Below, piece after piece: positions 56,158 to 64,000 of a stretch of DNA of 64,000 bases. The DNA is from an uncultured Oscillospiraceae bacterium (GTDB taxonomy: Bacteria > Bacillota > Clostridia > Oscillospirales > Oscillospiraceae), in contig CALXDM010000002.1 of assembly GCA_944387065.1 (NCBI GenBank), positions 186,001-250,000 of the forward strand. The letters are read 5' to 3'. The notes under the pieces were generated by a model. That model was not told the origin of the DNA. It made no database searches and worked only from the letters and a program-made list of their open reading frames with translations. Every line of letters starts with the position of its first letter. Position 1 is the first letter of the stretch. Both the position numbers and the translations under genes were made by a program.

Positions 56158-57180
56158 TCACACCTCCCGCCCCACGCAGGCGGCCAGGGCCCGCAGCTTG
56201 CCCATCAGGGCCTCAAACTGCTGGGGGGTGACGGACTGGGCCCCGTCGCACAAGGCGTTGGCCGGGTCGTTGTGCACCTCGATGAGCAGGCCGTCCGCCC
56301 CGGCGGCCACCGCTGCCAGGGCCATGCCCTCCACCATCCACGCCCGACCGCAGGCGTGGGAGGGGTCCACCACAACGGGCAGGTGGCTGAGCCGCTTGAC
56401 CGCCAGCACCGCCGACAGGTCCAAGGTGTTGCGGGTGTAGGTCTCAAAGGTGCGGATGCCCCGCTCGCACAGGATCACGTTGGGGTTCCCCTCGTTGAGC
56501 ACATACTCCGCGCTCATCAGCCACTCCTCCACCGTGGCCGACAGCCCCCGCTTGAGCAGGATGGGCTTGCGGGTGCGCCCCACCTTTTTGAGCAGGTCAA
56601 AGTTCTGCATGTTCCGGGCCCCGATCTGGATCACGTCCACCGTCTCCAGAAACAGGGGCAGCTGGTCGGCGCTCATCAGCTCGGTGACGATGGGCATCCC
56701 GGTGGCCCGCTGGGCCTCTTGCAGCAAGGTGATCCCCTCTTCCCCCTTGCCCTGGAAGGCGTAGGGAGAAGTGCGGGGCTTATACGCACCCCCCCGCATG
56801 GCCACCGCCCCCGCCCACTGCACCGCCTGGGCCACCCCGGTCATCTGTTCCCGGCTCTCCACCGAACAGGGCCCGGCGATCACCGCCAGCTTCCGACCGC
56901 CCACCTGTACCCCCCGGCCCAGGTCAATCACCGAATCGTCGGGATGGAATTTCCGGTTGGCCTTCTTATAGGGCTCGCTGACCCGCATCACCTGCTCCAC
57001 CCCGGGCAGCTGGCCCAGCAGCCCCTGGTCCAGGCCGCTGATGTCCCCCTCCGCGCCCAGGATGGTGGTCTGCGCCCCCCGGGACACCATCACCCGCACT
57101 CCGCCGGCCTGCATGGCCCGCATCACCTGTTCCATCTGCTCCGGGGTGAACCCCGGCTTCATTACCACAACCATGTTCAT
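56158..57180 (-). CDS. aroF: 3-deoxy-7-phosphoheptulonate synthase (DAHP synthase)
   Basis: A 340-residue enzyme that condenses PEP and erythrose 4-phosphate, the first step of the shikimate pathway. The N-terminal ~70 residues are the ferredoxin-like regulatory domain of the AroA-I-beta group (MVVVMKPGFTPEQMEQVM). The catalytic barrel follows, with VIAGPCSVES, RGGAYKPRTSPYAFQG, ILLKRG, and DPSHACGR. The ATG at 57180 is used because AAAGGAG lies just upstream; a TTG at 57195 would precede that site. A promoter, a leader peptide and an attenuator lie upstream. Confidence 0.93.
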   Translation of the reverse strand: MNMVVVMKPGFTPEQMEQVMRAMQAGGVRVMVSRGAQTTILGAEGDISGLDQGLLGQLPGVEQVMRVSEPYKKANRKFHPDDSVIDLGRGVQVGGRKLAVIAGPCSVESREQMTGVAQAVQWAGAVAMRGGAYKPRTSPYAFQGKGEEGITLLQEAQRATGMPIVTELMSADQLPLFLETVDVIQIGARNMQNFDLLKKVGRTRKPILLKRGLSATVEEWLMSAEYVLNEGNPNVILCERGIRTFETYTRNTLDLSAVLAVKRLSHLPVVVDPSHACGRAWMVEGMALAAVAAGADGLLIEVHNDPANALCDGAQSVTPQQFEALMGKLRALAACVGREV

Positions 57181-57233
57181 CTCGCTCCTTTCCAATCTCC
57201 CGCCCGCCCCCGGCAGGCAGCGGCTGCCCGTCC

Positions 57234-57270
57234 AAAAAAGGGGCGCGGCCGCCCCATCAGGCAGCCGCGC
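57234..57270 (-). promoter_or_regulatory. Transcription attenuator of aroF-tyrA
   Basis: On the minus strand an 11-pair hairpin (GCGCGGCTGCC with GGCGGCCGCGC, one G-U, six-base loop) ends three bases before TTTTTT. It lies between the leader peptide and aroF. A competing pairing is possible between CCGCTTT in the leader (57352-57358) and AAAGCGG (57275-57281). A strong hairpin (57313-57332) covers the Tyr-Trp codons. Confidence 0.7.
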
Positions 57271-57303
57271 GCATCCGCTTTCCCGGCAAACCGTTTCAGG
57301 GCG

Positions 57304-57369
57304 TCACAAGAGGCCGCTATCCCAATAGCGGCAGTTCCCATATCCAGTTCCAAAGCGGCAATGGGCCAT
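57304..57369 (-). CDS. Aromatic-codon leader peptide of aroF
   Basis: A 21-codon frame below the size of ordinary gene calls. The peptide begins MAHCRFGTGY and ends CRYWDSGLL. It contains Phe6, Tyr10, Tyr15 and Trp16, four aromatic residues in 21. GGAGGGG lies seven bases before the ATG and a sigma-A promoter lies upstream. The tandem Tyr-Trp codons lie within the stem and loop of a hairpin, as expected for ribosome stalling that controls the downstream attenuator. I infer that the operon is induced when aminoacylated Tyr, Trp or Phe tRNA is scarce. Confidence 0.65.
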   Translation of the reverse strand: MAHCRFGTGYGNCRYWDSGLL

Positions 57370-57399
57370 GGCGGATCCCCTCCTGCGGCGGTTTTTGAT

Positions 57400-57428
57400 A
57401 GTTTAACGCTTTTAAGCATAAAAGTCAA
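57400..57428 (-). promoter_or_regulatory. Sigma-A promoter of the aroF-tyrA operon
   Basis: Minus-strand TTGACT, 17 bases, TAAACT, about 25 bases before the leader-peptide ATG. Confidence 0.75.
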
Positions 57429-57474
57429 GGGCTTTTTTCTCCCTGGGCGATCGGGGGGCCCCAGCCCCCCACCC

Positions 57475-57503
57475 TTGACGAACCTTCCAATTCATGGTAT
57501 CCT
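57475..57503 (+). promoter_or_regulatory. Promoter of the thioesterase gene
   Basis: TTGACG, 17 bases, TATCCT on the plus strand, about 50 bases before the start codon. Confidence 0.6.
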
Positions 57504-57557
57504 TTTGTCGGGATTTCCCCACATTTCCCCCATTTTAGACAAAAAAGGAGTTACCCC

Positions 57558-58031
57558 ATGCACAAGGATCTCACCCCGCAGAAGCTGCGCCAGCTGGCGG
57601 AGACTGCCCTGGCCACCTATCTTCTGCGCATCTCCGACGCCACCCAGTTCAGCGCTGACCTGGCCCCCAGGCTGGTGGGCTGCTCATGCGACCCGGTCCA
57701 GCTGGAGATGGCCTTTGATACCAAACCCTGGATGACCAACCCCACGGGGGTGCTCCACGGCGGCGTGGTGGCCACCTTTCTGGACAACGCCATGGGGCTG
57801 TCCTGTTCCTGCCTGTGTGACTGCCGCCACACCCCCACCATCAGCATGACGGTGCATTATGCCCGCCCCACTCCCCTGAACACCACCATCCACATCAAGA
57901 CCCAGATGGTGATGTTTGGCCGCACCTCCAGCCAGCTGTCCGCCCAGCTCTACCTGCCCCAGGAGCCGGATCGGGTGCTGGCCTTTGCCAGCGGCGTATA
58001 CAGCACCAAGCCCACTCCCTCTCAGCCATGA
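57558..58031 (+). CDS. PaaI-type hotdog thioesterase
   Basis: A 157-residue hotdog-fold protein. The family motif TNPTGVLHGGVVATFLDNAMG is at about 60-80, with the Gly-Gly/His region and catalytic acid expected there. Later strands are TISMTVHYARPTPLNTTIHI and LAFASGVYST. It probably hydrolyses a small acyl-CoA; the substrate is not evident. AAAAGGAG precedes the ATG. It is a single-gene unit. Confidence 0.85.
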   Translation: MHKDLTPQKLRQLAETALATYLLRISDATQFSADLAPRLVGCSCDPVQLEMAFDTKPWMTNPTGVLHGGVVATFLDNAMGLSCSCLCDCRHTPTISMTVHYARPTPLNTTIHIKTQMVMFGRTSSQLSAQLYLPQEPDRVLAFASGVYSTKPTPSQP

Positions 58032-58045
58032 CCTGCCCCCATCGA

Positions 58046-58076
58046 AGACCCCCCGGCCCAAACGGCCGGGGGGTCT
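58046..58076. terminator. Bidirectional terminator between the thioesterase and bsh
   Basis: A 13-pair stem (AGACCCCCCGGCC arm) with a five-base loop separates the converging genes. Confidence 0.8.
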
Positions 58077-58082
58077 GTCAGG

Positions 58083-59075
58083 TCAGCTGATAGGGACAGG
58101 GCTGGGGGCCAGGCACAACTGCTGCTCCCGCGCCAGGGGCCAGGCCAGCGGCGTCCGCCCCTCCAGATCGGCTTGATCCAACCCCATCCGGGTGATCTGC
58201 CGGTTCTCATAGGTGACGTAGTAGTACCAGCCCCGGCTGGTATTGCAGCAGCAGGCGTACACCGTGCGCTCAAAGCCATCCCGCCCCGCCCTGGCCAGGC
58301 CCTGGGTCTGGGCCACGGTGTCCAGCAGGTGGAAGAACTGGGTGACCCGCTCCTGCTCCGTCCGCCCGGGCGTGGCGTTGAAACGGGCGAAGGCGGCACG
58401 CACGAATCGGGCCGGGGAGGACAGGTCCCCAGGCAAGCCCACCGCCCCCATGCCCAAGCAGTCCGGCGCCAGTTCCAGGGCGGGGGCAAAGCGATTGTCC
58501 GGCTCTTCCCGGGTCAGGTTTAGATAGCGGTTCAGGTTCCACATCTGGGTGGGAAAGATCGGGTTGTTGGTCAGCACCATGGCCGGGTTTGGATAGACCC
58601 GCAGCCCCTCCCGGGTCTGCTCCACCACCAGGGCCTGTTCCCGGTCGGCCACCAGCCAGTGCAGGGGCGCGGGGGGCAGATCGACCTGGAAGGGGGTGTC
58701 GGTCAGGCAGAGGCGGTTCAGCAGGGCCTGGGCCTGATGGGCGCTGGCGCATTGGCCCAGCACCCAGGGGATGAGTTCAAAACTGGCCACATTGTCCCGG
58801 CCTGGAGCCGGGGCTGTGTAATGGGCGTTGCCGGGGAAGTTCAGCCCCGCCATGGCCAGCCCCGCCTCGTTAGCCGCCTCGTAATAGAGGGGGCAGCCCT
58901 CCCGCACCAGGGCCATGCCGATCAGGGCGTGGTGGCGCTCCAGCGCCCCGGCCATGCGGAAGCGGAAGGGGTAGTTGCGTGGGGTGAGCACTACCTGCTC
59001 CCCCAGGGAGCGGTCCAGGTCCAGCGTGCGCCCAAAGTAGTGATCCCCCTGGGGGAAGGAAACTGCGGTACACAT
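58083..59075 (-). CDS. bsh: Choloylglycine hydrolase family enzyme, probable bile salt hydrolase
   Basis: A 330-residue Ntn-hydrolase. The chain begins MCTAVSF, so removal of Met exposes the nucleophile Cys2. Other family residues are visible: Arg16 and Asp19 in FGRTLDLD, Asn in NEAGLAMAGLNFPG, Asn in VLTNNPIFPTQMWNLNRY, and Arg in ARFVRAAF. This matches bile salt hydrolases, which deconjugate taurine- or glycine-linked bile acids, although penicillin V acylase is a related alternative. There is no signal peptide, so it acts in the cytoplasm. GGAGGG precedes the ATG at 59075. Confidence 0.88.
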   Translation of the reverse strand: MCTAVSFPQGDHYFGRTLDLDRSLGEQVVLTPRNYPFRFRMAGALERHHALIGMALVREGCPLYYEAANEAGLAMAGLNFPGNAHYTAPAPGRDNVASFELIPWVLGQCASAHQAQALLNRLCLTDTPFQVDLPPAPLHWLVADREQALVVEQTREGLRVYPNPAMVLTNNPIFPTQMWNLNRYLNLTREEPDNRFAPALELAPDCLGMGAVGLPGDLSSPARFVRAAFARFNATPGRTEQERVTQFFHLLDTVAQTQGLARAGRDGFERTVYACCCNTSRGWYYYVTYENRQITRMGLDQADLEGRTPLAWPLAREQQLCLAPSPVPIS

Positions 59076-59111
59076 GAAACGGCCCTCCTGTTCTGCCGGA
59101 GAAAAAAAGCA

Positions 59112-59139
59112 CCCCAGGCCGGGGAGATCCGGCCTGGGG
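59112..59139 (-). terminator. Terminator of fbp
   Basis: CCCCAGGCCGG and CCGGCCTGGGG around six bases. On the minus strand it is followed by TGCTTTTTTT. It separates fbp from bsh, so bsh needs its own start signal or readthrough. Confidence 0.9.
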
Positions 59140-59179
59140 AGTTTTTCCGGTTTGGCGGGTTTTATACCTTGGAGCAGCC

Positions 59180-61207
59180 CTACTGCCCCGCCGGACGGAC
59201 GGCCGCCTGGTGGTCCTCCACAATGGCGCCGCTGCGGTAGGCCGCCAGCAGGTCCATCAGGTCGCTGATCTGCTCTTGGAGCTGGCGGCCCACATCCGTC
59301 TCGGCGATCTTCATCCGGTGCTCCAGCCGCTCGAAGATCACCGAGCTGGAGGCGATATCTTGGTCGCCCCGGATGGCCCTCTCCCGGCCGGCAAAGGGCT
59401 CGTGGGACACCAGGCGGAAGCAGGCGGAGTTGTAGATCAGCGTGTAGCCGGCGATGCCGGTGGTCTCCTGGTAGGCCCGGGAGAAGCCCCCGTCGATGAC
59501 CAGCAGCCGCCCACCCCCCTTGATGGGGCTCTCCCCTTTCTTGGACTTCACCGGCACATGGCCGTTGATGATGTGGCAGTGGGGCCCCTCCAGGCCGAAC
59601 TGCCGCAACAGGTCCTGGCACACCGCCGGGTCGTTGCACAGGCGGTAGTAAGCATTTTTAGGCTCGGCCCAGGTGCGTTCGTCCCGGATCAGCCGGCGCT
59701 CAAAGGTGGTCATCCGGTCCCGGCCGAACACGGGGCTGTTGCGCCCGGCCCAGAGAAACCACAGAAAATCCATCCCGAACTCCCGCTCCGCCGAACCCGG
59801 CTTGCTATAATAGGCCCGGCGGGCGGTCAGGTCCGCATAATCCAAAAACTCCTTACCCGCCAGGTCCTTGCAGCCGATGGAAAAGCGCATGAGCTGCCCG
59901 TCCTCCGTCATGGGAATGCAGCCGTGGAAGATCAGGTTGCCGTTGTACACCCGGTAGATGCTGCCCTTGGAATAGAGGAAGCGCACATGGCGCTGGAGCT
60001 TTTCGCTGTGCAGGAAGGAGCGGGTGAGCTGGCTGATGAGCCGCTCCTCCTCGGCAGTCAGCGCGTAAGGGTTTTGGGGGTCCACGGTGGGGAAGTCAGT
60101 GTCTGCCAGGGGGTAGTCCACTCCATCGATGCACACCTGCTTGTTCGCATAGTCAATCTTGTCCAGCAGCAGCCGGTCCTGCATCCCAAAGCTGGGGTTG
60201 CGCAGGATCTTCTGCCCCTCCAGCTTGAACAGAAGGATGGTGATGGCCTTGTACATCCGGGCGGCCTGGAGCCTGCTTTTCTCGGTGTGGTGGGGTTCGT
60301 CCTGGCTGTCGATCTTGACGGCAAACTGCCCCACATCGCTGTCCCGGTACACCTCGTCGGCAAACACCGACAGGGGCCGCAGGGAGATGCCATAGCCGGT
60401 CTCGATCACATCCAGGTTATCATAGCGCAGGGAGTTTGCCAGCACCGTGGCCACCAGGGTGCGGGAACCGGAGGCCGCCCCCATCCAGAGGATGTCGTGG
60501 TTGCCCCATTGGATGTCCACGCTGTGGTAGTCCATCAGAGAGTCCATGATGATGTCCGCTCCCGGCCCACGATCGAAGATGTCTCCCACCAGGTGGAGGT
60601 GGTCCACCGCCATGCGCTTGATCAGGCCGCACAGCTCTACCAAGAAGTCGGCGGCCCGGTCGATTCGGATGATGGTGTGAATGATGTTCTCATAATAGTC
60701 CCGCTTGGCGCTGTCCTCATAGTGGGTGTGGAGCATCTCGTCGATGATGTAGGCGTACTCCTGGGGCATGGCCTTGCGCACCTTGGAGCGGGTGTATTTT
60801 GAACTGACCAGGCGGCACACCTCAATGAGCCGGTGGAAGGTGATCCGGTACCACTCCCCCATGTCCGCCGTCTCCCGGGCGATCTCCTCCAGCTTCTCCT
60901 TGGGGTAATAGATCAGGGTGGCCAGCTGGTCCCGGTCGGCCTGGGACAGGCTGGCGCCAAATAGATCGTCCAGCTTTTCCCGCACCACACCGGAGGCGGA
61001 GTTCAGGATGTGCTGGAATGCCTCGTACTCCCCGTGGACGTCGGAGAGGAAGTGCTCGGTGCCCTTGGGCAGGTCCAGGATGGCCTGCAGGTTGATGATC
61101 TCGGTACTGGCCGCCTGCACGGTGGGGTATTGCTTGGCCAGCATCTTCAGATAGTGCAAGTTTTCCAGGCTGAATCCCTTGGATTGCTCCACACAAACGC
61201 CCTCCAT
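59180..61207 (-). CDS. fbp: Class III fructose-1,6-bisphosphatase
   Basis: A 675-residue enzyme of the Firmicutes-type FBPase that controls gluconeogenesis. It carries calcineurin-like metallophosphatase motifs: LSDVHGEYEAFQHIL near 54, VGDIFDRGPGADIIM, WGNHDILWMGAASGS and, near the end, INGHVPVKSKKGESPIKG with VIDGGFSRAYQ. Length agrees with the ~670-residue Bacillus enzyme. The ATG at 61207 is used. A GTG at 61192 with GGAGGG upstream is a good alternative. Confidence 0.95.
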   Translation of the reverse strand: MEGVCVEQSKGFSLENLHYLKMLAKQYPTVQAASTEIINLQAILDLPKGTEHFLSDVHGEYEAFQHILNSASGVVREKLDDLFGASLSQADRDQLATLIYYPKEKLEEIARETADMGEWYRITFHRLIEVCRLVSSKYTRSKVRKAMPQEYAYIIDEMLHTHYEDSAKRDYYENIIHTIIRIDRAADFLVELCGLIKRMAVDHLHLVGDIFDRGPGADIIMDSLMDYHSVDIQWGNHDILWMGAASGSRTLVATVLANSLRYDNLDVIETGYGISLRPLSVFADEVYRDSDVGQFAVKIDSQDEPHHTEKSRLQAARMYKAITILLFKLEGQKILRNPSFGMQDRLLLDKIDYANKQVCIDGVDYPLADTDFPTVDPQNPYALTAEEERLISQLTRSFLHSEKLQRHVRFLYSKGSIYRVYNGNLIFHGCIPMTEDGQLMRFSIGCKDLAGKEFLDYADLTARRAYYSKPGSAEREFGMDFLWFLWAGRNSPVFGRDRMTTFERRLIRDERTWAEPKNAYYRLCNDPAVCQDLLRQFGLEGPHCHIINGHVPVKSKKGESPIKGGGRLLVIDGGFSRAYQETTGIAGYTLIYNSACFRLVSHEPFAGRERAIRGDQDIASSSVIFERLEHRMKIAETDVGRQLQEQISDLMDLLAAYRSGAIVEDHQAAVRPAGQ

Positions 61208-61290
61208 TCCCTTTGTTTCCCCACGGGCCTTGCCCGTGGGGGCCCCGTTTCATCCTGCTCGGGCGGAATCAATCCGCCCCGCGTCGGCGA

Positions 61291-62463
61291 TTACCCCCTC
61301 GCCACCCCGCTCTCCCGCGCCGCCTGGGCCACCGCCTGGGCCACCGCAGGGCACACCCGAGGGTCAAAGGGGGCAGGGATAATATATTCCGGCCGCAGCT
61401 CCCCCTCGTCCACCAGCTCCGCCAGAGCCCGGGCGGCAGCTATCTTCATGGGCTCGTTGATGTCGCTGGCCCGCACGTCGAAGGCCCCCCGGAATACCCC
61501 GGGAAAGGCCAGCACGTTATTGATCTGGTTGGGGAAGTCGCTGCGGCCGGTGCCCACCACCGCCGCCCCCGCCCCCAGGGCCAGGTCAGGCATGATCTCG
61601 GGCACCGGGTTGGCCATGGGGAACAGGATGGGCCGGGGGGCCATGGAGCGCACCATCTCCGGCGTCACCACCCCCGGGGAGGACACCCCGATGAACACGT
61701 CCGCCCCCGCCAGCACCTGAGCCAGCGAGCCGCTCCGGTCCTCCCGGTTGGAGATGGCCAGCAGGGCCCGCTTCTCCTCGTTCAGATCCTCCCGCCCCGA
61801 CCAGATGGCCCCCTTGCGATCACAGATCACCCCGTCCCTCAGCCCCATGGACCGAAGCAGCTTGAAGATGGCGGTACCCGCCGCCCCCGCGCCGGAGAAT
61901 ACCGCAGTGACCTCCTGCATCTCCTTGCCCACCAGCTTCAGGGCGTTGATCAGGGCCGCCGCCACGATGATGGCCGTGCCGTGCTGGTCGTCGTGGAAAA
62001 TGGGAATGTCGCAGCGCTGCTTCAGCTTGCGCTCGATCTCAAAGCACCGAGGGGCGGCGATGTCCTCCAGGTTCACCCCGCCAAAAGAGCCCGCCAGCAG
62101 CGCCACGGTATTGACGATCTCGTCCACGTCCTTAGACCGGATACATAGCGGAACCGCGTCCACCCCGCCAAAGGACTTGAACAGCACGCACTTGCCCTCC
62201 ATCACCGGCATGCCCGCTTCGGGCCCGATATCCCCCAGCCCCAATACCGCCGTGCCGTCGGTGACCACCGCCACCGTGTTCCACCGTCCAGTGAGCTCAT
62301 AGCTTTTACTCACGTCCTTTTGGATCTCCAGGCAGGGCTGGGCCACCCCGGGAGTGTAAGCCAGGGACAGGGCCTGCCGATCCCGCACCTCCATCTTGGG
62401 CACGGTCTCCAGCTTCCCCCGCCACTGATAGTGCAGCTTCAACGATTCCGCCGCGTAATCCAT
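61291..62463 (-). CDS. NAD(P)-dependent malic enzyme
   Basis: A 390-residue enzyme that decarboxylates malate to pyruvate, of the short bacterial type without a phosphotransacetylase domain. Landmarks are LSLAYTPGVAQPCLEI, the active-site VTDGTAVLGLGDIGPEAGMPVMEGK region, DIPIFHDDQHGTAIIVAAAL with metal ligands, VFSGAGAAGTAI for the nucleotide, and TGRSDFPNQINNVLAFPG. GAAAGGAG precedes the ATG. It is divergent from ychF. Confidence 0.93.
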   Translation of the reverse strand: MDYAAESLKLHYQWRGKLETVPKMEVRDRQALSLAYTPGVAQPCLEIQKDVSKSYELTGRWNTVAVVTDGTAVLGLGDIGPEAGMPVMEGKCVLFKSFGGVDAVPLCIRSKDVDEIVNTVALLAGSFGGVNLEDIAAPRCFEIERKLKQRCDIPIFHDDQHGTAIIVAAALINALKLVGKEMQEVTAVFSGAGAAGTAIFKLLRSMGLRDGVICDRKGAIWSGREDLNEEKRALLAISNREDRSGSLAQVLAGADVFIGVSSPGVVTPEMVRSMAPRPILFPMANPVPEIMPDLALGAGAAVVGTGRSDFPNQINNVLAFPGVFRGAFDVRASDINEPMKIAAARALAELVDEGELRPEYIIPAPFDPRVCPAVAQAVAQAARESGVARG

Positions 62464-62496
62464 CCCGTCGCGCTCCTTTCCAGATCAGTTTCCCCC

Positions 62497-62505
62497 AGTA
62501 TAGCA
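62497..62505 (-). promoter_or_regulatory. Extended -10 promoter of the malic enzyme gene
   Basis: Minus-strand TGCTATACT about 35 bases before the start codon, with no good -35. Confidence 0.6.
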
Positions 62506-62537
62506 CAACAACGCCCCAGGGGAAAGTCCTTTCCCCC

Positions 62538-62566
62538 TTGTATTTTCCCCTCCAGTCCGATATAAT
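62538..62566 (+). promoter_or_regulatory. Sigma-A promoter of ychF
   Basis: TTGTAT, 17 bases, TATAAT, about 40 bases before the start codon. Confidence 0.75.
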
Positions 62567-62607
62567 GGAGAACTTAGAAGCCTGTTTGACGAAAGGACGT
62601 CTTTGCC

Positions 62608-63705
62608 ATGAAATTAGGAATCGTGGGCCTGCCCAACGTGGGCAAATCCACCCTGTTCAACGCCATCACCAACGCCGGCGCGGACAGCGCCAACTACCCT
62701 TTCTGCACCATCGATCCCAACGTGGGGGTGGTGGCCGTTCCGGACGAACGGCTGGACTGGCTGTCCCAGTTCTACCAGCCAAAAAAGACCACCCCCGCCG
62801 TGGTGGAGTTTGTGGACATCGCCGGCCTGGTGAAGGGCGCCTCCAAGGGGGAGGGACTGGGCAACCAGTTCCTGGGCAACATCCGGGCCTGCGCCGCGAT
62901 TGTCCATGTGGTGCGCTGCTTTGACGATGAAAACATCATCCATGTGGAGGGCTCCACCGACCCCATCCGGGACATGGACATCATCAACCTGGAGCTGATC
63001 CTGGCCGATGCGGAGATGGTGGAGCGGCGCATTGACAAGGCCCGGAAAGCGGCCAAGGCGGACAAGAAATTCCTCCACGAGGCTCAGGTCTTTGAGGGCC
63101 TGCGGGACTGGCTCAACGACGGCCAGCCCGCCCGCACCTATCTGGAGCGGGTGGACGAGGAGGACAAGGCCCTCATCGCCACCAGCGAGCTGCTGTCCCT
63201 CAAGCCGGTGATCTACGCGGCCAACCTGGACGAGGACGGCTTTTCCCATCCTTCCCACGTGCCCTACTACAACCAGGTGGCCGACCGGGCCCAGGCCGAG
63301 GGGGCCCAGGTCCTGCCGGTGTGCGCCAAGCTGGAGGCAGAGATCGCCCAGCTGCCCGCCGATGAGAAGTCTCTCTTCCTGGAGGAGCTGGGCGTGGCCC
63401 AATCCGGGCTGGATCGGCTGATCCAGTCCAGCTATACCCTGCTGGGCCTGATCTCCTTCCTCACCGCCGGCGAGGATGAGTGCCGGGCCTGGACCATCCC
63501 ACAGGGCACCAAGGCCCCCCAGGCGGCCGGCAAGATCCACTCCGACTTTGAACGGGGCTTTATCCGGGCCGAGACGGTCTCCTTCCAGGATCTGAAGGTC
63601 TGCGGTTCCATGGCCGCTGCCCGGGAGAAGGGGCTGATCCGCTCCGAGGGCAAGGACTATATCGTCCGGGATGGAGACATCATCCTCTTCCGCTTCAATG
63701 TATAA
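62608..63705 (+). CDS. ychF: Obg-family ATPase YchF
   Basis: A 365-residue P-loop protein that prefers ATP. The N-terminus is [20 protein letters not shown] (P-loop GLPNVGKS), then [23 protein letters not shown] (G3 and switch region). A coiled coil follows at ~125-200, and a C-terminal TGS domain ([20 protein letters not shown] to the end). The G4 position has YAANLDE instead of NKxD, as expected for this ATP-using family. It associates with ribosomes and stress responses. GAAAGGACG precedes the ATG. Confidence 0.96.
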   Translation: MKLGIVGLPNVGKSTLFNAITNAGADSANYPFCTIDPNVGVVAVPDERLDWLSQFYQPKKTTPAVVEFVDIAGLVKGASKGEGLGNQFLGNIRACAAIVHVVRCFDDENIIHVEGSTDPIRDMDIINLELILADAEMVERRIDKARKAAKADKKFLHEAQVFEGLRDWLNDGQPARTYLERVDEEDKALIATSELLSLKPVIYAANLDEDGFSHPSHVPYYNQVADRAQAEGAQVLPVCAKLEAEIAQLPADEKSLFLEELGVAQSGLDRLIQSSYTLLGLISFLTAGEDECRAWTIPQGTKAPQAAGKIHSDFERGFIRAETVSFQDLKVCGSMAAAREKGLIRSEGKDYIVRDGDIILFRFNV

Positions 63706-63747
63706 CCCCCACCCTGCCAGTCTCCAGAAGCGCATACAACGCATACA

Positions 63748-63777
63748 GGGCGCCAGAACCCTCCGGTTCTGGCGCCC
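63748..63777. terminator. Bidirectional terminator between ychF and dut
   Basis: A 13-pair stem (GGGCGCCAGAACC arm, CTCC loop) between converging genes. Confidence 0.85.
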
Positions 63778-63789
63778 TGCATTTGCCCG

Positions 63790-64000
63790 TCACCGTCGGC
63801 CGGTGGAGCCAAAGCCCCCCGTCCCCCGGGCGGTATCGTCCAGCTGGTCCACCTCCTGGAAGCGGGCGGCCAGGTAAGGCACCAGGATCAGCTGGGCCAC
63901 CCGATCCCCGCACTCCACCACCCGCCGCTCTCCGCTGTGGTTGTGCAGGGAGACCAACAGCTCCCCCCGATAGTCCGCGTCGATCACCCCCACCTTGTTG
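63790..64000 (-). CDS. dut: dUTP diphosphatase, C-terminal part (runs off the window)
   Basis: The visible 69 residues are the C-terminal half of a trimeric dUTPase. Motif 3, GVIDADYRGELLVSL, includes the uracil-binding Tyr and catalytic Asp. Motif 4 is GDRVAQLILVP, and the C-terminal motif 5 is RGTGGFGSTGR, the flexible arm that closes over the phosphates. The gene continues past base 64000. It hydrolyses dUTP to dUMP and fits with the nrdAB genes in nucleotide supply. Confidence 0.92.
   Translation of the reverse strand, partial: NKVGVIDADYRGELLVSLHNHSGERRVVECGDRVAQLILVPYLAARFQEVDQLDDTARGTGGFGSTGRR

Noticed and set aside
1..64000. tRNA or rRNA genes, prophage, integrase or transposase
   Set aside because: No T-arm-like GTTCGAATC pattern, rRNA core sequence, or recombinase motif was noticed on either strand by reading. 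A tRNAscan or HMM search could still find a missed one.

Overview
The window looks like chromosome from a GC-rich, spore-forming clostridium, most likely a gut member of the Oscillospiraceae near Flavonifractor, Intestinimonas or Pseudoflavonifractor. That placement is inferred from gene content only. The signs are spoVAC, spoIIE, spmAB and yabPQ-divIC-yabR for sporulation, class III fructose bisphosphatase, an AbrB with a zinc ribbon, a conjugated-bile-salt-hydrolase-type enzyme, strong Shine-Dalgarno sites and clear sigma-A promoters. Three promoters share exactly TTGCCA-N17-TATAAT. No rRNA, tRNA, CRISPR array, transposase or integrase was recognised.

Layout. 0-9.5 kb: BlaI/BlaR1-like pair, spoVAC, hemW, hemolysin III, a MocR regulator divergent from an ECF-transporter S component, a DUF4157 plus papain-like protease protein, and queT. 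9.5-22 kb: spoIIE, dusB with an ECF sigma/anti-sigma pair, an EF-G-like GTPase, pyruvate carboxylase, spmAB, abrB. 22-32 kb: rsmI, tex, GNAT and recG on the minus strand, then nrdA-nrdB on the plus strand. 32-38 kb: a lipoprotein, then a minus-strand redox cluster (flavin reductase, two aldo-keto reductases, SDR, iron alcohol dehydrogenase) below a LysR gene. 38-47.4 kb: an accessory region with a broken macrodomain gene, a broken XRE regulator, a second ECF sigma/anti-sigma set, an AT-rich run of small membrane and secreted proteins, a Sir2 remnant, and an intact class-M sirtuin plus macrodomain pair. 47.5-64 kb: HxlR, a third ECF sigma/anti-sigma pair, hpf, fumarase alpha, an amidohydrolase, the divIC cluster, an AI-2E family permease, tyrA and aroF with an attenuator leader, a thioesterase, bile salt hydrolase, fbp, malic enzyme, ychF and the C-terminal part of dut at the right edge.

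How the genes fit together. pyc, malic enzyme, fumarase alpha and fbp form a pyruvate/C4-acid/gluconeogenesis theme. aroF and tyrA form an aromatic amino acid unit that appears to be controlled by a short leader peptide containing Phe, Tyr, Tyr and Trp codons. The three ECF sigma systems each have a candidate cognate promoter. The accessory region is best explained as an ancestral Sir2-macro-Sir2'-macro' operon whose second half was split by a roughly 6.6 kb insertion.

The best leads are the DUF4157-protease fusion (7283-8596), the aroF attenuator (57234-57428), the duplicated palindromic in-frame insert in recG (26614-26848), and the split sirtuin/macrodomain array with its island (38275-47357).
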